DNA from: Actinomycetota bacterium
GTDB lineage: Bacteria > Actinomycetota > Actinomycetes > S36-B12
Length of the DNA: 64,000 nucleotides
Reading direction: 5' to 3'
Assembly: GCA_003456155.1 (NCBI GenBank)
Contig: DMPC01000164.1
Span: forward strand, 1-64,000
The notes beneath the pieces are model-generated. The model had not been told where the DNA came from, did no database searches, and saw only the letters and a list, made by a program, of their open reading frames with translations. Numbering within the stretch: position 1 is the stretch's first letter; each line of letters begins with the position of its first letter. Position numbers and translations under genes: made by a program. Shown here one piece after another: positions 49,805 through 58,612 of this stretch.

Positions 49805-50647
49805 GTGATCAGCATCGTCTTCGGTCTCGGCACGGCGGTCTGCTTCGCCAGCAGCTCCCTGTTCTCCTCCCGGGCCGTCCGCATGATCGGGCCCTGGTCG
49901 GTCGCCGCGTGGACCATGCTCATCGGCCTGCTGCTGAGCCTGCCGTTCGTCGTCCTGGCCGGAATCCCGGAGGACCTGGGCGACCATGTGGGCTGGATGC
50001 TGCTCGCCGGAGCCGGCAACGTCACGGGCCTCGTACTCGCCGCGGCCGCTTTCCGCGTCGGCAAGGTTGGCGTGGCCACCCCGATCCTGGCCACCGAGGG
50101 TGCAGTCGCCGCCGTGGCGGCCGCCATTCTGGGTGAGAGCATCGCGCCCATTGTCGCCCTGCTTCTCATGGCCATCGTGCTCGGCATCGTCATCTCCGCG
50201 ACCGCTCCGGATCCCGAGCCCCTCCCTCATGAGCGACCCGTGCTGACCGTGGTGCTGTCCAGCGCGGGGGCACTCGCCTTCGGCCTCTCGCTCTACGCCA
50301 CCGGCACGATCAGCGACGACCTCCCGATCGCCTGGGTGCTGCTCCCCGCTCGCGTCGTCGGAGTCGTGGCCCTCGCCATACCCCTGCTCATCCTCGGTCG
50401 CCTGCTGCTCACCCGGAGGGCGCTTCCCCTCGTGGGAGCCATGGGCGTCCTGGAAGTCGTCGGCTTCGTCCTCTTCGCCATCGGAGCCCAGTACCAGGTC
50501 GCCGTGACCTCAGTGATGGCCTCCCAGTTCGCGCCGATCGCAGCCTTGCTGGCCTATTTCATCTTCCGGGAGAAACTGGGACGGCTGCAGATCACCGGCG
50601 TGGCGATCCTGGTGGTCTCCGTGACTGCGCTCACCCTCGTCAGCTGA
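49805..50647 (+). CDS. EamA/DMT-family transporter
   Basis: 280 residues from GTG 49805, with about ten hydrophobic helices in two EamA repeats; the repeat ends GKVGVATPILATEGAVAAVAAAILGE and SQFAPIAALLAYFIFREKLG are typical. Members export or import amino acids, nucleosides or other metabolites. Position beside add and the nucleoside importer suggests purine or nucleoside traffic, but this is only context. It is divergent from add across about 140 bases. Confidence 0.85.
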   Translation: MISIVFGLGTAVCFASSSLFSSRAVRMIGPWSVAAWTMLIGLLLSLPFVVLAGIPEDLGDHVGWMLLAGAGNVTGLVLAAAAFRVGKVGVATPILATEGAVAAVAAAILGESIAPIVALLLMAIVLGIVISATAPDPEPLPHERPVLTVVLSSAGALAFGLSLYATGTISDDLPIAWVLLPARVVGVVALAIPLLILGRLLLTRRALPLVGAMGVLEVVGFVLFAIGAQYQVAVTSVMASQFAPIAALLAYFIFREKLGRLQITGVAILVVSVTALTLVS

Positions 50648-50672
50648 TGTCGCCTACGCCGACGACTCTTCG

Positions 50673-51053
50673 TCACTCCACCGGATCGCGGTCGTACTCG
50701 TCGTCATCCTCCCGGTGCACGAGGTCACCGTGGAAGGCCGGCAGGCAGACTGCGATGTAGCGTGCACCCTCCGACGTCGTGTACCGGATCCGCTCCCCCG
50801 CCCGAGTGATGATCGCCTGCCCTGAACGGACGTGGACGACGCCATCGTCATGCTCGACGTCGATCGAGCCCTCGAGGACCACGGTGAACTCGTCGAACTC
50901 GGGCTCCTGGGCAGGCTCCTCCCATCCCGCGGGAGCGAGCATCTGTGCCACGGACACCGCATCGTCACCACTCGATGCGTGCCCCACGTACTCCTCGATG
51001 ACCTTGCCGCCGGGGACGGGAACGATTGCAGGACCGGGAATCAGCTCGGGCAT
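50673..51053 (-). CDS. Cupin-domain protein
   Basis: 126 residues with one cupin barrel (EPEFDEFTVVLEGSIDVEHDDG, then GQAIITRAGERIRYTT). The His/Glu metal set looks incomplete: Glu residues but no HxH in motif 1. It resembles EutQ-like or sugar-binding small cupins. It follows the Gfo/Idh/MocA oxidoreductase gene by 12 bases with SD GAGGAGA, so it is the last gene of that operon. Function unknown. Confidence 0.75.
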   Translation of the reverse strand: MPELIPGPAIVPVPGGKVIEEYVGHASSGDDAVSVAQMLAPAGWEEPAQEPEFDEFTVVLEGSIDVEHDDGVVHVRSGQAIITRAGERIRYTTSEGARYIAVCLPAFHGDLVHREDDDEYDRDPVE

Positions 51054-51065
51054 GTCTCTCCTCGT

Positions 51066-52067
51066 TCAGATGACGGAAACCGGATGTGCGGGGATGCCGG
51101 CAGCCGTATAGAGCTCGTCGATCGTCTGCATGTTCTGGACCGCATCGTCACCGTCGGTGATCATCGGGACTCCCTCGCGAACCAGCCGAGCCATCGCCTC
51201 GAGCTGGTAGGTGTAGGTCGATCGCGTGCCATGCTGCTCCACCCGCTGCTGGGTGCCGACGGTGACGATGACACGGTCGTCCGTCTGAGGCAGGACGAAT
51301 GCCGGGGCGAAGACCTCGCCCCGCGTGCCCACGATCCGCAACGAGAAGTCCCAGGCTCCGTGGGTCATCGACGACTCCAGGTGAGCCGGGACGCCGTTCG
51401 GGAACTCCAGGTCACCGGCGATCCAGGCATCCACGCCGGGATGCTCCGGCAGCGATCCCCCCGCCGCCCGGATGACCCGGGGCTCGCCACCCATCAGCGG
51501 AGCGAGGTCGCGAATTCCGTGGACGGCGTAGCAGCCGACATCCATGAGGCTTCCCCCGGCGAGGGCACCGATCCATCGAGGGTCCCCCGCCCCCGGAGGT
51601 GGCATCAGCATCCGCGCATCCACGTAGGTGATGTCGCCGATCTCCCCACTCGCTGCGACCTCGAGCAACCGGTTCATCACCGGGTGGTATCGGTAGTGGA
51701 ACGCCTCGATGACGTGCATCCCTGCCGCAGCGGCTGCGTCCCGCACTCGTCGAGCCTCGTCGACATTGCTCGCATAGGGCTTCTCGGTCAGGACGTGCTT
51801 GCCTGCCGCGATGGCGCGCAAGTTCCAGGGCCCGTGCAATCCATTGGGCAGGGGGTTGTAGACAACCTCGACCTCTGGGTCGTGGATGACTTCGTCGTAG
51901 GAGCTGACCACCCTCTCCACGCCCGATTCGGCCGCGAAGGCCTCCGCGCGACCATGGTCACGCGCTGCTGTGACGACCAGACGAGCGCCTGTGGCACGTG
52001 CCGGCTCGACGATGGCGGAACCGCTGATGCGAGCAGCGCCCAGGACGCCGATCCGCAGCGGCTCCAT
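51066..52067 (-). CDS. Gfo/Idh/MocA family oxidoreductase
   Basis: 333 residues. The N-terminal NAD-binding fold begins RIGVLGAARISGSAI, and the conserved EKPYASNVDEAR (dinucleotide-binding Lys of the EKP motif) is followed by a catalytic-domain segment EAFHYRYHPVMNRL. The family oxidises or reduces sugars, inositols and trans-dihydrodiols; EAFHYRYHP resembles the dihydrodiol/xylose dehydrogenase branch. It starts 3 bases after the stop of the 64-residue membrane protein. Confidence 0.88.
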   Translation of the reverse strand: MEPLRIGVLGAARISGSAIVEPARATGARLVVTAARDHGRAEAFAAESGVERVVSSYDEVIHDPEVEVVYNPLPNGLHGPWNLRAIAAGKHVLTEKPYASNVDEARRVRDAAAAAGMHVIEAFHYRYHPVMNRLLEVAASGEIGDITYVDARMLMPPPGAGDPRWIGALAGGSLMDVGCYAVHGIRDLAPLMGGEPRVIRAAGGSLPEHPGVDAWIAGDLEFPNGVPAHLESSMTHGAWDFSLRIVGTRGEVFAPAFVLPQTDDRVIVTVGTQQRVEQHGTRSTYTYQLEAMARLVREGVPMITDGDDAVQNMQTIDELYTAAGIPAHPVSVI

Positions 52068-52070
52068 CGA

Positions 52071-52265
52071 CTAGTCCTTGCCGAGGGAGAAGACGGCGTA
52101 AAGGCCGAACAGGAAGAGGAGCCCGCCGGGAATGAGAGCCGAGACGGTGTCCCCGCCGTTCATGGTGCCGATGCCGAGCACCACCAGCGCAGCGAGGATG
52201 AGGAGCATCACGATTGCTCCGACCGAGGCCTGCTTGTTGTCGCTGTGCTCGCTGTGCTCGCTCAC
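52071..52265 (-). CDS. Small two-helix membrane protein
   Basis: 64 residues: a hydrophilic N-terminus (SEHSEHSDNK), then transmembrane segments at about 16-36 and 43-60. The GTG start is preceded by GGAGGAGA at good distance, which supports translation. It lies between the nucleoside importer ATPase and the Gfo/Idh/MocA gene. Function unknown. Confidence 0.65.
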   Translation of the reverse strand: MSEHSEHSDNKQASVGAIVMLLILAALVVLGIGTMNGGDTVSALIPGGLLFLFGLYAVFSLGKD

Positions 52266-52327
52266 GTCTCTCCTCCACGTGGTCTGCCGCTCGTTGCGCA
52301 GCGGCCTTCCCCCCCATCGTAGGGCCC

Positions 52328-53854
52328 TCAGGTGTGGGCGTCGCCGCCAGCCATGAGTCGCCCGATCCGGGCCCGGTCCACGTCGGCGGAAGCCATCTGC
52401 GCCACCAGCTCGCCGCCGTACATGACGGCCACTCGATCCGCCAGGCCGAGCACCTCGTCCAGCTCTGCCGAGACGAGGAGGACGGCCGCGCCACGGTCGC
52501 GGGCCTCGATGATCCGCGAGTGGATGAACTCGATCGACCCGACATCGACGCCCCGCGTCGGCTGAGATGCGATCAGCAGGTCCGGCTTCGCTGCCAGCTC
52601 ACGGGCGATCACGACCTTCTGCTTGTTGCCACCGGAGAGTGACTCGACCGTGGTGGCGATGGACGGGGTGCGCACGTCAAACTCATCAACCAGGCCCACC
52701 GCCAGCGCATCGACCGCCGCTCGGTTGCGCACGCCTCGCGAAGCGAACTCCGCCTCGTCGAATCGATTGAGCACCATGTTGTCGGCAATCGAATAGGGCC
52801 CGACGAGTCCGTCCTTCTCGCGGTCCTCAGGCACGTGCCCCACGCCCATGGCGTGTATGGCATGCGGAGTCGCACCCGCGATTGAGCGTCCTGCCACGGT
52901 CATGGTGGAGGAGCTGGACGGCCTGAGTCCTGTGAGAGCCTCGACCAGCTCGCGCTGTCCGTTCCCCTCGACCCCGGCGATTCCGAGGATCTCCCCGGCC
53001 CGCACCTGGAGGCTCACATCGCGAACGGCAGGCAGGCCGAGATCGTTGTTCGCGCTGAGTCCGGCCACGTCGAGGATGACGTCCCCCGGTGTCGCCGCAT
53101 TCTTGGCCACCGTCAGCAGCACGCTTCGTCCCACCATCATCTGCGCGAGTCCCGCTTGATCGGTCTCTGCCGGGACGGTCGTGCCGACGACCTTGCCGTC
53201 GCGCAGCACCTCGATGGAGTCCGCCACCGCGAGCACCTCACGAAGCTTGTGCGTGATGAAGATGACGGCCACGCCGGAGTCTGCGAAGGCACGCATCGTC
53301 TTCAGCAGTTCATCGGTCTCCTGAGGAGTCAGCACCGCAGTGGGCTCGTCCATAATGAGGATGCCCGCCTTGCGATAGAGCGCCTTCAGGATCTCGACTC
53401 GTTGCTGTGCACCTACCGGGAGGTCCGCCACCCGCGCATCGACATCGACCTGCAGCCCGTACTCCTCGGCCAGCCGTGCGACATCCTCGCGAGCCTTGCG
53501 CATGTTGACGAAGGGCCACCGCCGCGGCTCGTCACCGAGGACCACGTTCTCAGCCACCGTGAACACCGGCACGAGCTGGAAGTGCTGATGCACCATCCCG
53601 ATGCCCGCGCGGATGGCGTCGCGCGAGCTCGAGAAGCTGACCGGCGTGCCATGGACGAGGATCTCGCCCTCATCCGGGGTGTAGAGCCCGTAGATCATCT
53701 TCACGAGGGTGCTCTTGCCGGCACCGTTCTCCCCGAGCAGTGCAACGATCTGACCGGACCGGACAGTCAGGGAGACGTCCTCGTTCGCCACGACGCCCGG
53801 AAACCGCTTCGTCAGGCCCCGTGCCTCGAGCACGATTTCGCCGATGTCTGTCAT
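52328..53854 (-). CDS. Nucleoside/BMP-type ABC importer, ATP-binding protein
   Basis: 508 residues with two ATPase domains. Domain 1 has LLGENGAGKST, LPVGAQQRVEI and IMDEPTAVLTPQE. Domain 2 has SLSGGNKQKVVIAREL and the IASQPTRGVD variant of Walker B usual in BmpA-linked (YufO/NupO) ATPases. It energises the two permeases encoded upstream. AAGGA precedes the ATG and overlaps the end of the permease gene. The substrate is probably purine or other nucleosides, given add, cdd and phosphorylases nearby. Confidence 0.93.
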   Translation of the reverse strand: MTDIGEIVLEARGLTKRFPGVVANEDVSLTVRSGQIVALLGENGAGKSTLVKMIYGLYTPDEGEILVHGTPVSFSSSRDAIRAGIGMVHQHFQLVPVFTVAENVVLGDEPRRWPFVNMRKAREDVARLAEEYGLQVDVDARVADLPVGAQQRVEILKALYRKAGILIMDEPTAVLTPQETDELLKTMRAFADSGVAVIFITHKLREVLAVADSIEVLRDGKVVGTTVPAETDQAGLAQMMVGRSVLLTVAKNAATPGDVILDVAGLSANNDLGLPAVRDVSLQVRAGEILGIAGVEGNGQRELVEALTGLRPSSSSTMTVAGRSIAGATPHAIHAMGVGHVPEDREKDGLVGPYSIADNMVLNRFDEAEFASRGVRNRAAVDALAVGLVDEFDVRTPSIATTVESLSGGNKQKVVIARELAAKPDLLIASQPTRGVDVGSIEFIHSRIIEARDRGAAVLLVSAELDEVLGLADRVAVMYGGELVAQMASADVDRARIGRLMAGGDAHT

Positions 53855-53859
53855 CCCGG

Positions 53860-54834
53860 TCAGTCCTTCTCATACGGCTTGCCCACAGCCGCGGGCGGAG
53901 AGATCCGACCGGAGACCGCGGCGAGCAGGACGATGGTGAGCACGTACGGCAGCATGTTCACGAACTGAGGCGGGATCGCCAGCACCTCGTCGGCCTGGAG
54001 CTGGCTGGCGACGCCCTGCGTGAGGCCGAAGAAGATGGCCGCGAACATCGCCCCCAGCGGGTTCCACGCACCGAAGATCATGATGGCCAGCGCCGTGAAT
54101 CCGCGTCCGGCCGTGAAGCCCCGCTCGAAGGTGCCTGCAGCCTCGAGCGCGAGGTAGGCGCCGGCGAGACCGGCAAGGCCACCGGCGAAGGTCACGTTCA
54201 CGAAGCGAAGTCGCTGCACCCCGATGCCGGAGGTGTCGGCAGCGCTCGGCTTCTCGCCGACGGACCGGGTCCGCAGACCCCAGATGGTCCTGAAGAGCAG
54301 TCCCCACAGGACGATCGAGATGATGATCGCCGCATAGGTGAACAGGCCGTTGTTGAACAGGACCGGTCCGACCAGCGGGATGTCGGCCAGCAGCGGGATG
54401 CGCACAGTCGGCGTCACGCCGGGCAGGACGTAGCCCTGCGCATAGAGGAAGCTGGTCAGTCCTGTGGCGAGGATGTTGATGATCGTGCCGGCAATGATCT
54501 GGTCCATCTTCCAGGTCACTGCCCCGACGGCGAGGAAGCCGCCCATGATCATGCCGGTGCCGATTCCGATGAGGGTGCCGAGGATCAGGTTTCCGGTGAT
54601 CGCCGCGCCGAAGAATCCCGCGAAGGCGCTCATCAGCATCTGGCCCTCGATGCCGATGTTGATGACTCCCGATCGCTCGCAGATGATGCCGACCATCGCC
54701 GCGAGGATGAGAGGCACGGCGTACCGCAGCGAGAAGGACAGGACGGAGACGGTGCGGATCTCGTCCATGAAGAAGGCGACGACGATCCCGGCGACGATGA
54801 CGCCACCAAGGATGTATGCCCAGCGCGCGCTCAC
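53860..54834 (-). CDS. Nucleoside/BMP-type ABC importer permease 2
   Basis: 324 residues, multi-spanning, with the BPD_transp_2 signature ERSGVINIGIEGQMLMSAF. The GTG start overlaps the stop of permease 1 (GTGA), implying coupled translation of the heterodimer. It is followed 5 bases later by the ATPase gene. It belongs to the YufQ/NupQ type. Confidence 0.92.
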   Translation of the reverse strand: MSARWAYILGGVIVAGIVVAFFMDEIRTVSVLSFSLRYAVPLILAAMVGIICERSGVINIGIEGQMLMSAFAGFFGAAITGNLILGTLIGIGTGMIMGGFLAVGAVTWKMDQIIAGTIINILATGLTSFLYAQGYVLPGVTPTVRIPLLADIPLVGPVLFNNGLFTYAAIIISIVLWGLLFRTIWGLRTRSVGEKPSAADTSGIGVQRLRFVNVTFAGGLAGLAGAYLALEAAGTFERGFTAGRGFTALAIMIFGAWNPLGAMFAAIFFGLTQGVASQLQADEVLAIPPQFVNMLPYVLTIVLLAAVSGRISPPAAVGKPYEKD

Positions 54835-55946
54835 GAGCCCCACCTCGAGGTGACGGTGGTCTGCTTCATGGCACGCCGGCGGAAGAGCAGGCGGGCCACG
54901 ATGGGGGCCGCGACGAGGAGCAGCGTGATCGCAAGGATCACGTCCACGACCTCCGGCTCGATGCCGGTTTCGAACTGGAGGGTGGCCGCACCCGCCCGCA
55001 GCGTGCCGACCAGGAGCGCTGCCGGGATGGCCGCGATCGGATTCGCTCGTGCCAGCAGCGCGATCGTGATGCCGTCGAATCCCAGGCCGGCATTGAAGGC
55101 GGGCTCGAACCTGCCAGTCACGCCCAGGGTCTCGATCGCGCCGCCCATGCCGGCAAGGGCGCCGCTCACGGCCATGGCCAGCACGATGGTGCCCTTGACC
55201 GAGATGCCGGCGTAGCGCGCCGCGTTGGGGTTGAGACCGACGGTGTTGAAGCGGAATCCGCTCGTGGTGCGCACGAGGAACCAGCCGAAGAAGAGCGCGA
55301 CGATGACGGCGAGGACGAATCCCGAGGGGATGATGCCGAACGAGGGCAGGGCAGCGGACTCGGCGATGGCTGGCGTGCGCGACAGGGGCTGGTCTGGCTC
55401 CTTCAGGGGGCGGCTGGCCAGATAGTCGACCAGGGCGATGGCGATGCTGTTGAGCATGATGGTCGTGATGACCTCGGAGACGCTCCGGTAGGCGCGCAGG
55501 ACACCGGCGATGGACGCCCAGGCTGCCCCGCAGAGCATGCCGAAGATGATGGCCACGGGCAGGTGGATGATGGCGGGGACCGTGAAGGCGTATCCCGCCC
55601 AGGCCGCTCCCACGGCACCCACCAGGAGCTGCCCCTGGGCTCCGATGTTGAACAGGCCCGCCCTCAGGCCGACGGTGACAGCGAGTCCGGTCAGGATCAG
55701 CGGGGTCGACTTCTCCATGACGCGGATGAGGCCCTCGCTCGAGCCCAGCGCGTTGCTGAAGAGCACCCAGTAGGCGTAGAAGGGGTTGACGCCCTGCAGC
55801 CAGATGAGGATGCCGCCGATCGCGAAGGCGAGCAGGACCGAGACGATCGGCAGCAGGATGCCCGGGATCCGATCGAGGGGTCCGGATCGGCGGGGATCGG
55901 GGTCGGTGAACCCCAGATCCGTCCGTGCCGGGTCGGTGGTCGTCAT
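54831..55946 (-). CDS. Nucleoside/BMP-type ABC importer permease 1
   Basis: 371 residues. An approximately 25-residue hydrophilic N-terminus is followed by many transmembrane helices; LRAGLFNIGAQGQLLVGA is the family loop. YufP/NupP type partner of permease 2. AGGA lies upstream of the ATG. A strong hairpin separates it from the binding-protein gene, which probably lowers its expression relative to the lipoprotein. Confidence 0.92.
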   Translation of the reverse strand: MTTTDPARTDLGFTDPDPRRSGPLDRIPGILLPIVSVLLAFAIGGILIWLQGVNPFYAYWVLFSNALGSSEGLIRVMEKSTPLILTGLAVTVGLRAGLFNIGAQGQLLVGAVGAAWAGYAFTVPAIIHLPVAIIFGMLCGAAWASIAGVLRAYRSVSEVITTIMLNSIAIALVDYLASRPLKEPDQPLSRTPAIAESAALPSFGIIPSGFVLAVIVALFFGWFLVRTTSGFRFNTVGLNPNAARYAGISVKGTIVLAMAVSGALAGMGGAIETLGVTGRFEPAFNAGLGFDGITIALLARANPIAAIPAALLVGTLRAGAATLQFETGIEPEVVDVILAITLLLVAAPIVARLLFRRRAMKQTTVTSRWGS

Positions 55947-56038
55947 GATCGAAGAATCCTGTCACAGACGAGGCTGTCGCGGAACGCCAAGGGCAAGAGC
56001 AGCGAGGGCCGGTTTCGGAATGCCCCGGGGAACAGGGA

Positions 56039-56074
56039 ACCGGGGGTGACGCGCCGCTGCGCATCACCCCCGGT
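56039..56074 (-). terminator. Intercistronic hairpin after the BMP lipoprotein gene
   Basis: An 11-base perfect stem, ACCGGGGGTGA (56039-56049) with TCACCCCCGGT (56064-56074), 17 bases after the lipoprotein stop. No T-run follows. Same position and probable role as the hairpin at 21696-21729 in importer A. Confidence 0.65.
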
Positions 56075-56090
56075 CCCGTCGTGCGACGTG

Positions 56091-57245
56091 CTAGCCGAGC
56101 GTCACGCCCGTCTCGATGGAGCCATCGGCGAGACCCGCGATGACGGCATCGACCTGGGACTTCACGTCATCAGGAACAACCGCCTCGGTGTTGTGGTACG
56201 GGGCCAGGCCGGTGTTTCCGAGGAAGTTGCCACCGGGGAAGGCGCCGTCCTTGGCCGCGAGGATGAGGTCGGCGGTGCCCTGCTTGAGCTTCTTCTCCGC
56301 CGAGGTCAGCAGGCACTTCTGCGCCTGCGGAACGGTGAAGAACTGATCGGTGTCGACGCCGATGCAGAAGATGGTCTCGCCTGCACCCGGCGCCTTCGCG
56401 ATCTCGATGAGCGCCCCGTTGCCGGTGTTGCCACCCGCACCGAAGATGATGTCGGCGCCCTGGGAGAGCTGCTTCTTGGCCTCGGCCGCACCCCACTCAG
56501 GATCGTTGAAGGCGTTGTTCGGCTCGTGGTAGACGATCGTCACGTCCGCCTCAGGGTTCGCGGCCAGCACGCCCGCCTTGTAGCCCTCACCGAAGAGCTT
56601 GACCGGGGGAACCGTGTCGGTGCCCAGGACAGCCCCCAGCTTGTTGGTCTTGGTCATCAGGCCGGCGAGGTAGCCGGCGGCGTAGCCCGCCTTGTCCTCG
56701 GGGAAGACCAGCCCGGTCAGGTTCGGGATCGCCTCACCCTGGAACTGGTCGACACCGACGAAGTTGGTGGTCGGGTTGGCCTTGGCCGCCTCGATGGAGG
56801 CCTCGCCCATGAGGAAGCCGACGGTCACGATGACGTCGTAGGCCTTCGAGGTGAACTGGGCGATGTTGTTCAGGTAGTCCTTGGGATCGGTCGTCTCGAT
56901 GAACTTCGCGAAGCCACCGGTGACGTTGGCAGCCTCCTGGGCCCCCTCCCACGCGGACTGGTTGAAGGACTTGTCGTCGACCTTGCCGGTGTCGGTGACC
57001 AGGCCGATGCAGAAGTTCTCCGGCGCGGCGCAGTTGCTGTCGTCGGTCGTGAGGGCCGGGGCCGCGTCGGCCGGAGCCTCTTCGGCCGGAGCCTCTTCGG
57101 CCGGAGCGGCCTCGGTCGACTCGGCCGGAGCTGCCTCGGAGGCGGCGGCGGTGGAGTCAGTGGCGGCCTCGTCCGTGCTGCTGCTGCAGCTGGCGAGCAC
57201 CAACGCGGCTGCGATCACTCCGGCAGCCAGGAGCTTGCGATGCAT
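56091..57245 (-). CDS. BMP-family nucleoside-binding lipoprotein
   Basis: 384 residues. Lipobox LVLASCSSS with Cys20, then an Ala/Glu/Pro linker at about residues 37-63, then a BMP domain beginning IGLVTDTGKVDDKSFNQSAWEG, which is the classic BmpA/Med opening. TVGFLMGEA and FGAGGNTGNG follow. The family binds nucleosides. Two ATGs lie six bases apart; the inner one (57245) has AAGGGG at a proper distance. It is the first gene of the importer operon. Confidence 0.93.
   Translation of the reverse strand: MHRKLLAAGVIAAALVLASCSSSTDEAATDSTAAASEAAPAESTEAAPAEEAPAEEAPADAAPALTTDDSNCAAPENFCIGLVTDTGKVDDKSFNQSAWEGAQEAANVTGGFAKFIETTDPKDYLNNIAQFTSKAYDVIVTVGFLMGEASIEAAKANPTTNFVGVDQFQGEAIPNLTGLVFPEDKAGYAAGYLAGLMTKTNKLGAVLGTDTVPPVKLFGEGYKAGVLAANPEADVTIVYHEPNNAFNDPEWGAAEAKKQLSQGADIIFGAGGNTGNGALIEIAKAPGAGETIFCIGVDTDQFFTVPQAQKCLLTSAEKKLKQGTADLILAAKDGAFPGGNFLGNTGLAPYHNTEAVVPDDVKSQVDAVIAGLADGSIETGVTLG
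57056..57137 (-). repeat. In-frame repeat coding the Ala/Glu/Pro linker of the BMP lipoprotein
   Basis: Repeats of a GCCTCTTCGGCCGGA unit encode AEEAP blocks behind the lipobox. The amino-acid composition is shared with binding proteins A and B although the folds differ. Confidence 0.75.
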
Positions 57246-57269
57246 ATGCATCCCCTTCTGATAGGTGAA

Positions 57270-57298
57270 TCTCGTAAGCGAGAGTTGCCGTCACCCTA
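57270..57298 (-). promoter_or_regulatory. Promoter -10 and leader dyad of the nucleoside importer operon
   Basis: TAGGGT (57293-57298, minus strand) is a good -10 candidate. Transcription would start near 57286, giving a 40-base leader that contains TCTCG-TAAG-CGAGA (57270-57283) before the AAGGGG ribosome site. The dyad could be an operator or a leader hairpin. Confidence 0.4.
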
Positions 57299-57375
57299 AC
57301 TGAGGAAATCGGCCGCCAGCACCCCGGGCAACAGGAAGAAACCACTTCGTGACCTGCCTCACCCGGTCCCCGGGT

Positions 57376-58158
57376 TCACACTCCGCGAAGGGGCCCACTC
57401 GTGCGTGCGGACGACGCCCAGCCGCCATCGACAGGGAGTGTGACTCCTGTGATTCCTGAGGCTGCCGGCGACGACAGGAAGGCCACAGCATCGGCCACCT
57501 CGCGGCCCTCGACAGGGCGGCGCAGCGGGGTCACGTCGGCCCACCACTCCACTCCCGTCGACCATGCCTCCGCGAGTCCCGGCCGACCGATGAGGCCTGG
57601 AGCGACGGCATTGATGCGCGATGGTGCCAGTTCTCCGGCAGCAGCCGCGGTGAACGACACCAGGGCAGCCTTGGATGCCGCGTACGCCGCGTGACCCGGA
57701 AAGGGAGCCAGCGCCTCGACGGACGCCACATGGACGACGCTCACCTCCGCGGGGTGATGGGATCGCTGGCAGACCAGACGGGTCAGCTCCACGGCAGCAA
57801 GCAGGTTGACCTCGAGGATCTGCCTCCACAGGTCCAGGGCACAGGTCGCTCCCCCGTCCTGTCGCTGGTCGGCGGCACAGTTGACCAGCAGATCGACCGT
57901 GCCCAGTTCCGCCTCTGCCTGGTCGACCAGTCGGGGAGCCGCCGCTGCGGCATCGGCCAGGTCAGCGTGGACGCCCACCGCTGCACCTCCCGAGCCCGTG
58001 ATGAGCGCGACGACCGCGGCCGTGGCCTCCGGGGTGCGTCCGTGAACCGCCACTCGGGCACCGCGGGCCGCGAGGGTCAGGGCGATCGCGTGACCCACGC
58101 CGGAGGTCGCCCCCGTCACGAGTGCGGTCCGGCCGGCGAGGTCAGTGATGTCAGCCAC
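57376..58158 (-). CDS. SDR family oxidoreductase
   Basis: 260 residues. TGATSGVGHA near residue 15, VNCAA in place of the usual NNAG, and the catalytic YAASK are present. The replaced NAG motif is a deviation seen in some divergent SDRs (pteridine-reductase-like). It overlaps the DUF985 gene end by 8 bases and is the last gene of the deaminase/phosphorylase/mtn operon. Substrate unknown. Confidence 0.82.
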   Translation of the reverse strand: MADITDLAGRTALVTGATSGVGHAIALTLAARGARVAVHGRTPEATAAVVALITGSGGAAVGVHADLADAAAAAPRLVDQAEAELGTVDLLVNCAADQRQDGGATCALDLWRQILEVNLLAAVELTRLVCQRSHHPAEVSVVHVASVEALAPFPGHAAYAASKAALVSFTAAAAGELAPSRINAVAPGLIGRPGLAEAWSTGVEWWADVTPLRRPVEGREVADAVAFLSSPAASGITGVTLPVDGGWASSARTSGPLRGV

Positions 58159-58612
58159 GGATGAGCTCCTGGATGCGCGCCGATTCTGTCGGCCATGCAG
58201 TCAGGTCGGTATCCGGGCCGGCGAGCTCGAAGCCACTGAACGCCGGCGCCAGCGCGCACACCACCAGCGCCCAGTCGCCCGACGTGCTCGATCCCTGCCA
58301 TGAGCCCGCGGGCACCAGCGCGTGGAGAACCTCGCCTTCGGCCCGTCCCAGCCGCACCCGCTCCGAACGACCGTCGGGATGAAGCTGCAGCATGTCGATC
58401 GATGCCCCCGCCACATGCACCCAGAGCTCGTCCTCGGCGAGACGGTGCAGGGCGGAGAAGTCCGTCGGCGTCACCATCCCGTAGATGGCATTGCCCGAGT
58501 CATTGCGCCACAGCAGCCTGATCCAGACTCCCTCGCCCTCCAGCGGCTCCAGGCCGAGGCGCTCGATGACCTCCGCAGCCGTCAGTGCCGCCCAGTCGCC
58601 CGTCACGCTCAC
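58151..58612 (-). CDS. DUF985-type cupin protein
   Basis: 153 residues. An N-terminal helix (TAAEVIERLGLEPLEGEG) is followed by a cupin barrel with IYGMVTPTDFSALHRLAEDELWVHVAG and GSWQGSS; His and Glu residues in the first motif could bind metal. It fits the Cupin_5/DUF985 family of unknown function. It overlaps the amidohydrolase stop by 4 bases (ATGA type) and belongs to the same operon. Confidence 0.82.
   Translation of the reverse strand: MSVTGDWAALTAAEVIERLGLEPLEGEGVWIRLLWRNDSGNAIYGMVTPTDFSALHRLAEDELWVHVAGASIDMLQLHPDGRSERVRLGRAEGEVLHALVPAGSWQGSSTSGDWALVVCALAPAFSGFELAGPDTDLTAWPTESARIQELIRG

Noticed and set aside
54816..57299. An 827-codon open frame on the plus strand antisense to the nucleoside importer genes
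   Set aside because: It mirrors real genes with clear family motifs on the other strand; its translation is Asp/Gly/Arg-rich without domains, a usual by-product of high-GC codon bias.
56091..57300. A purine riboswitch upstream of the nucleoside importer
   Set aside because: The inferred leader is about 40 bases, too short for a known riboswitch aptamer, and no aptamer core was recognised.
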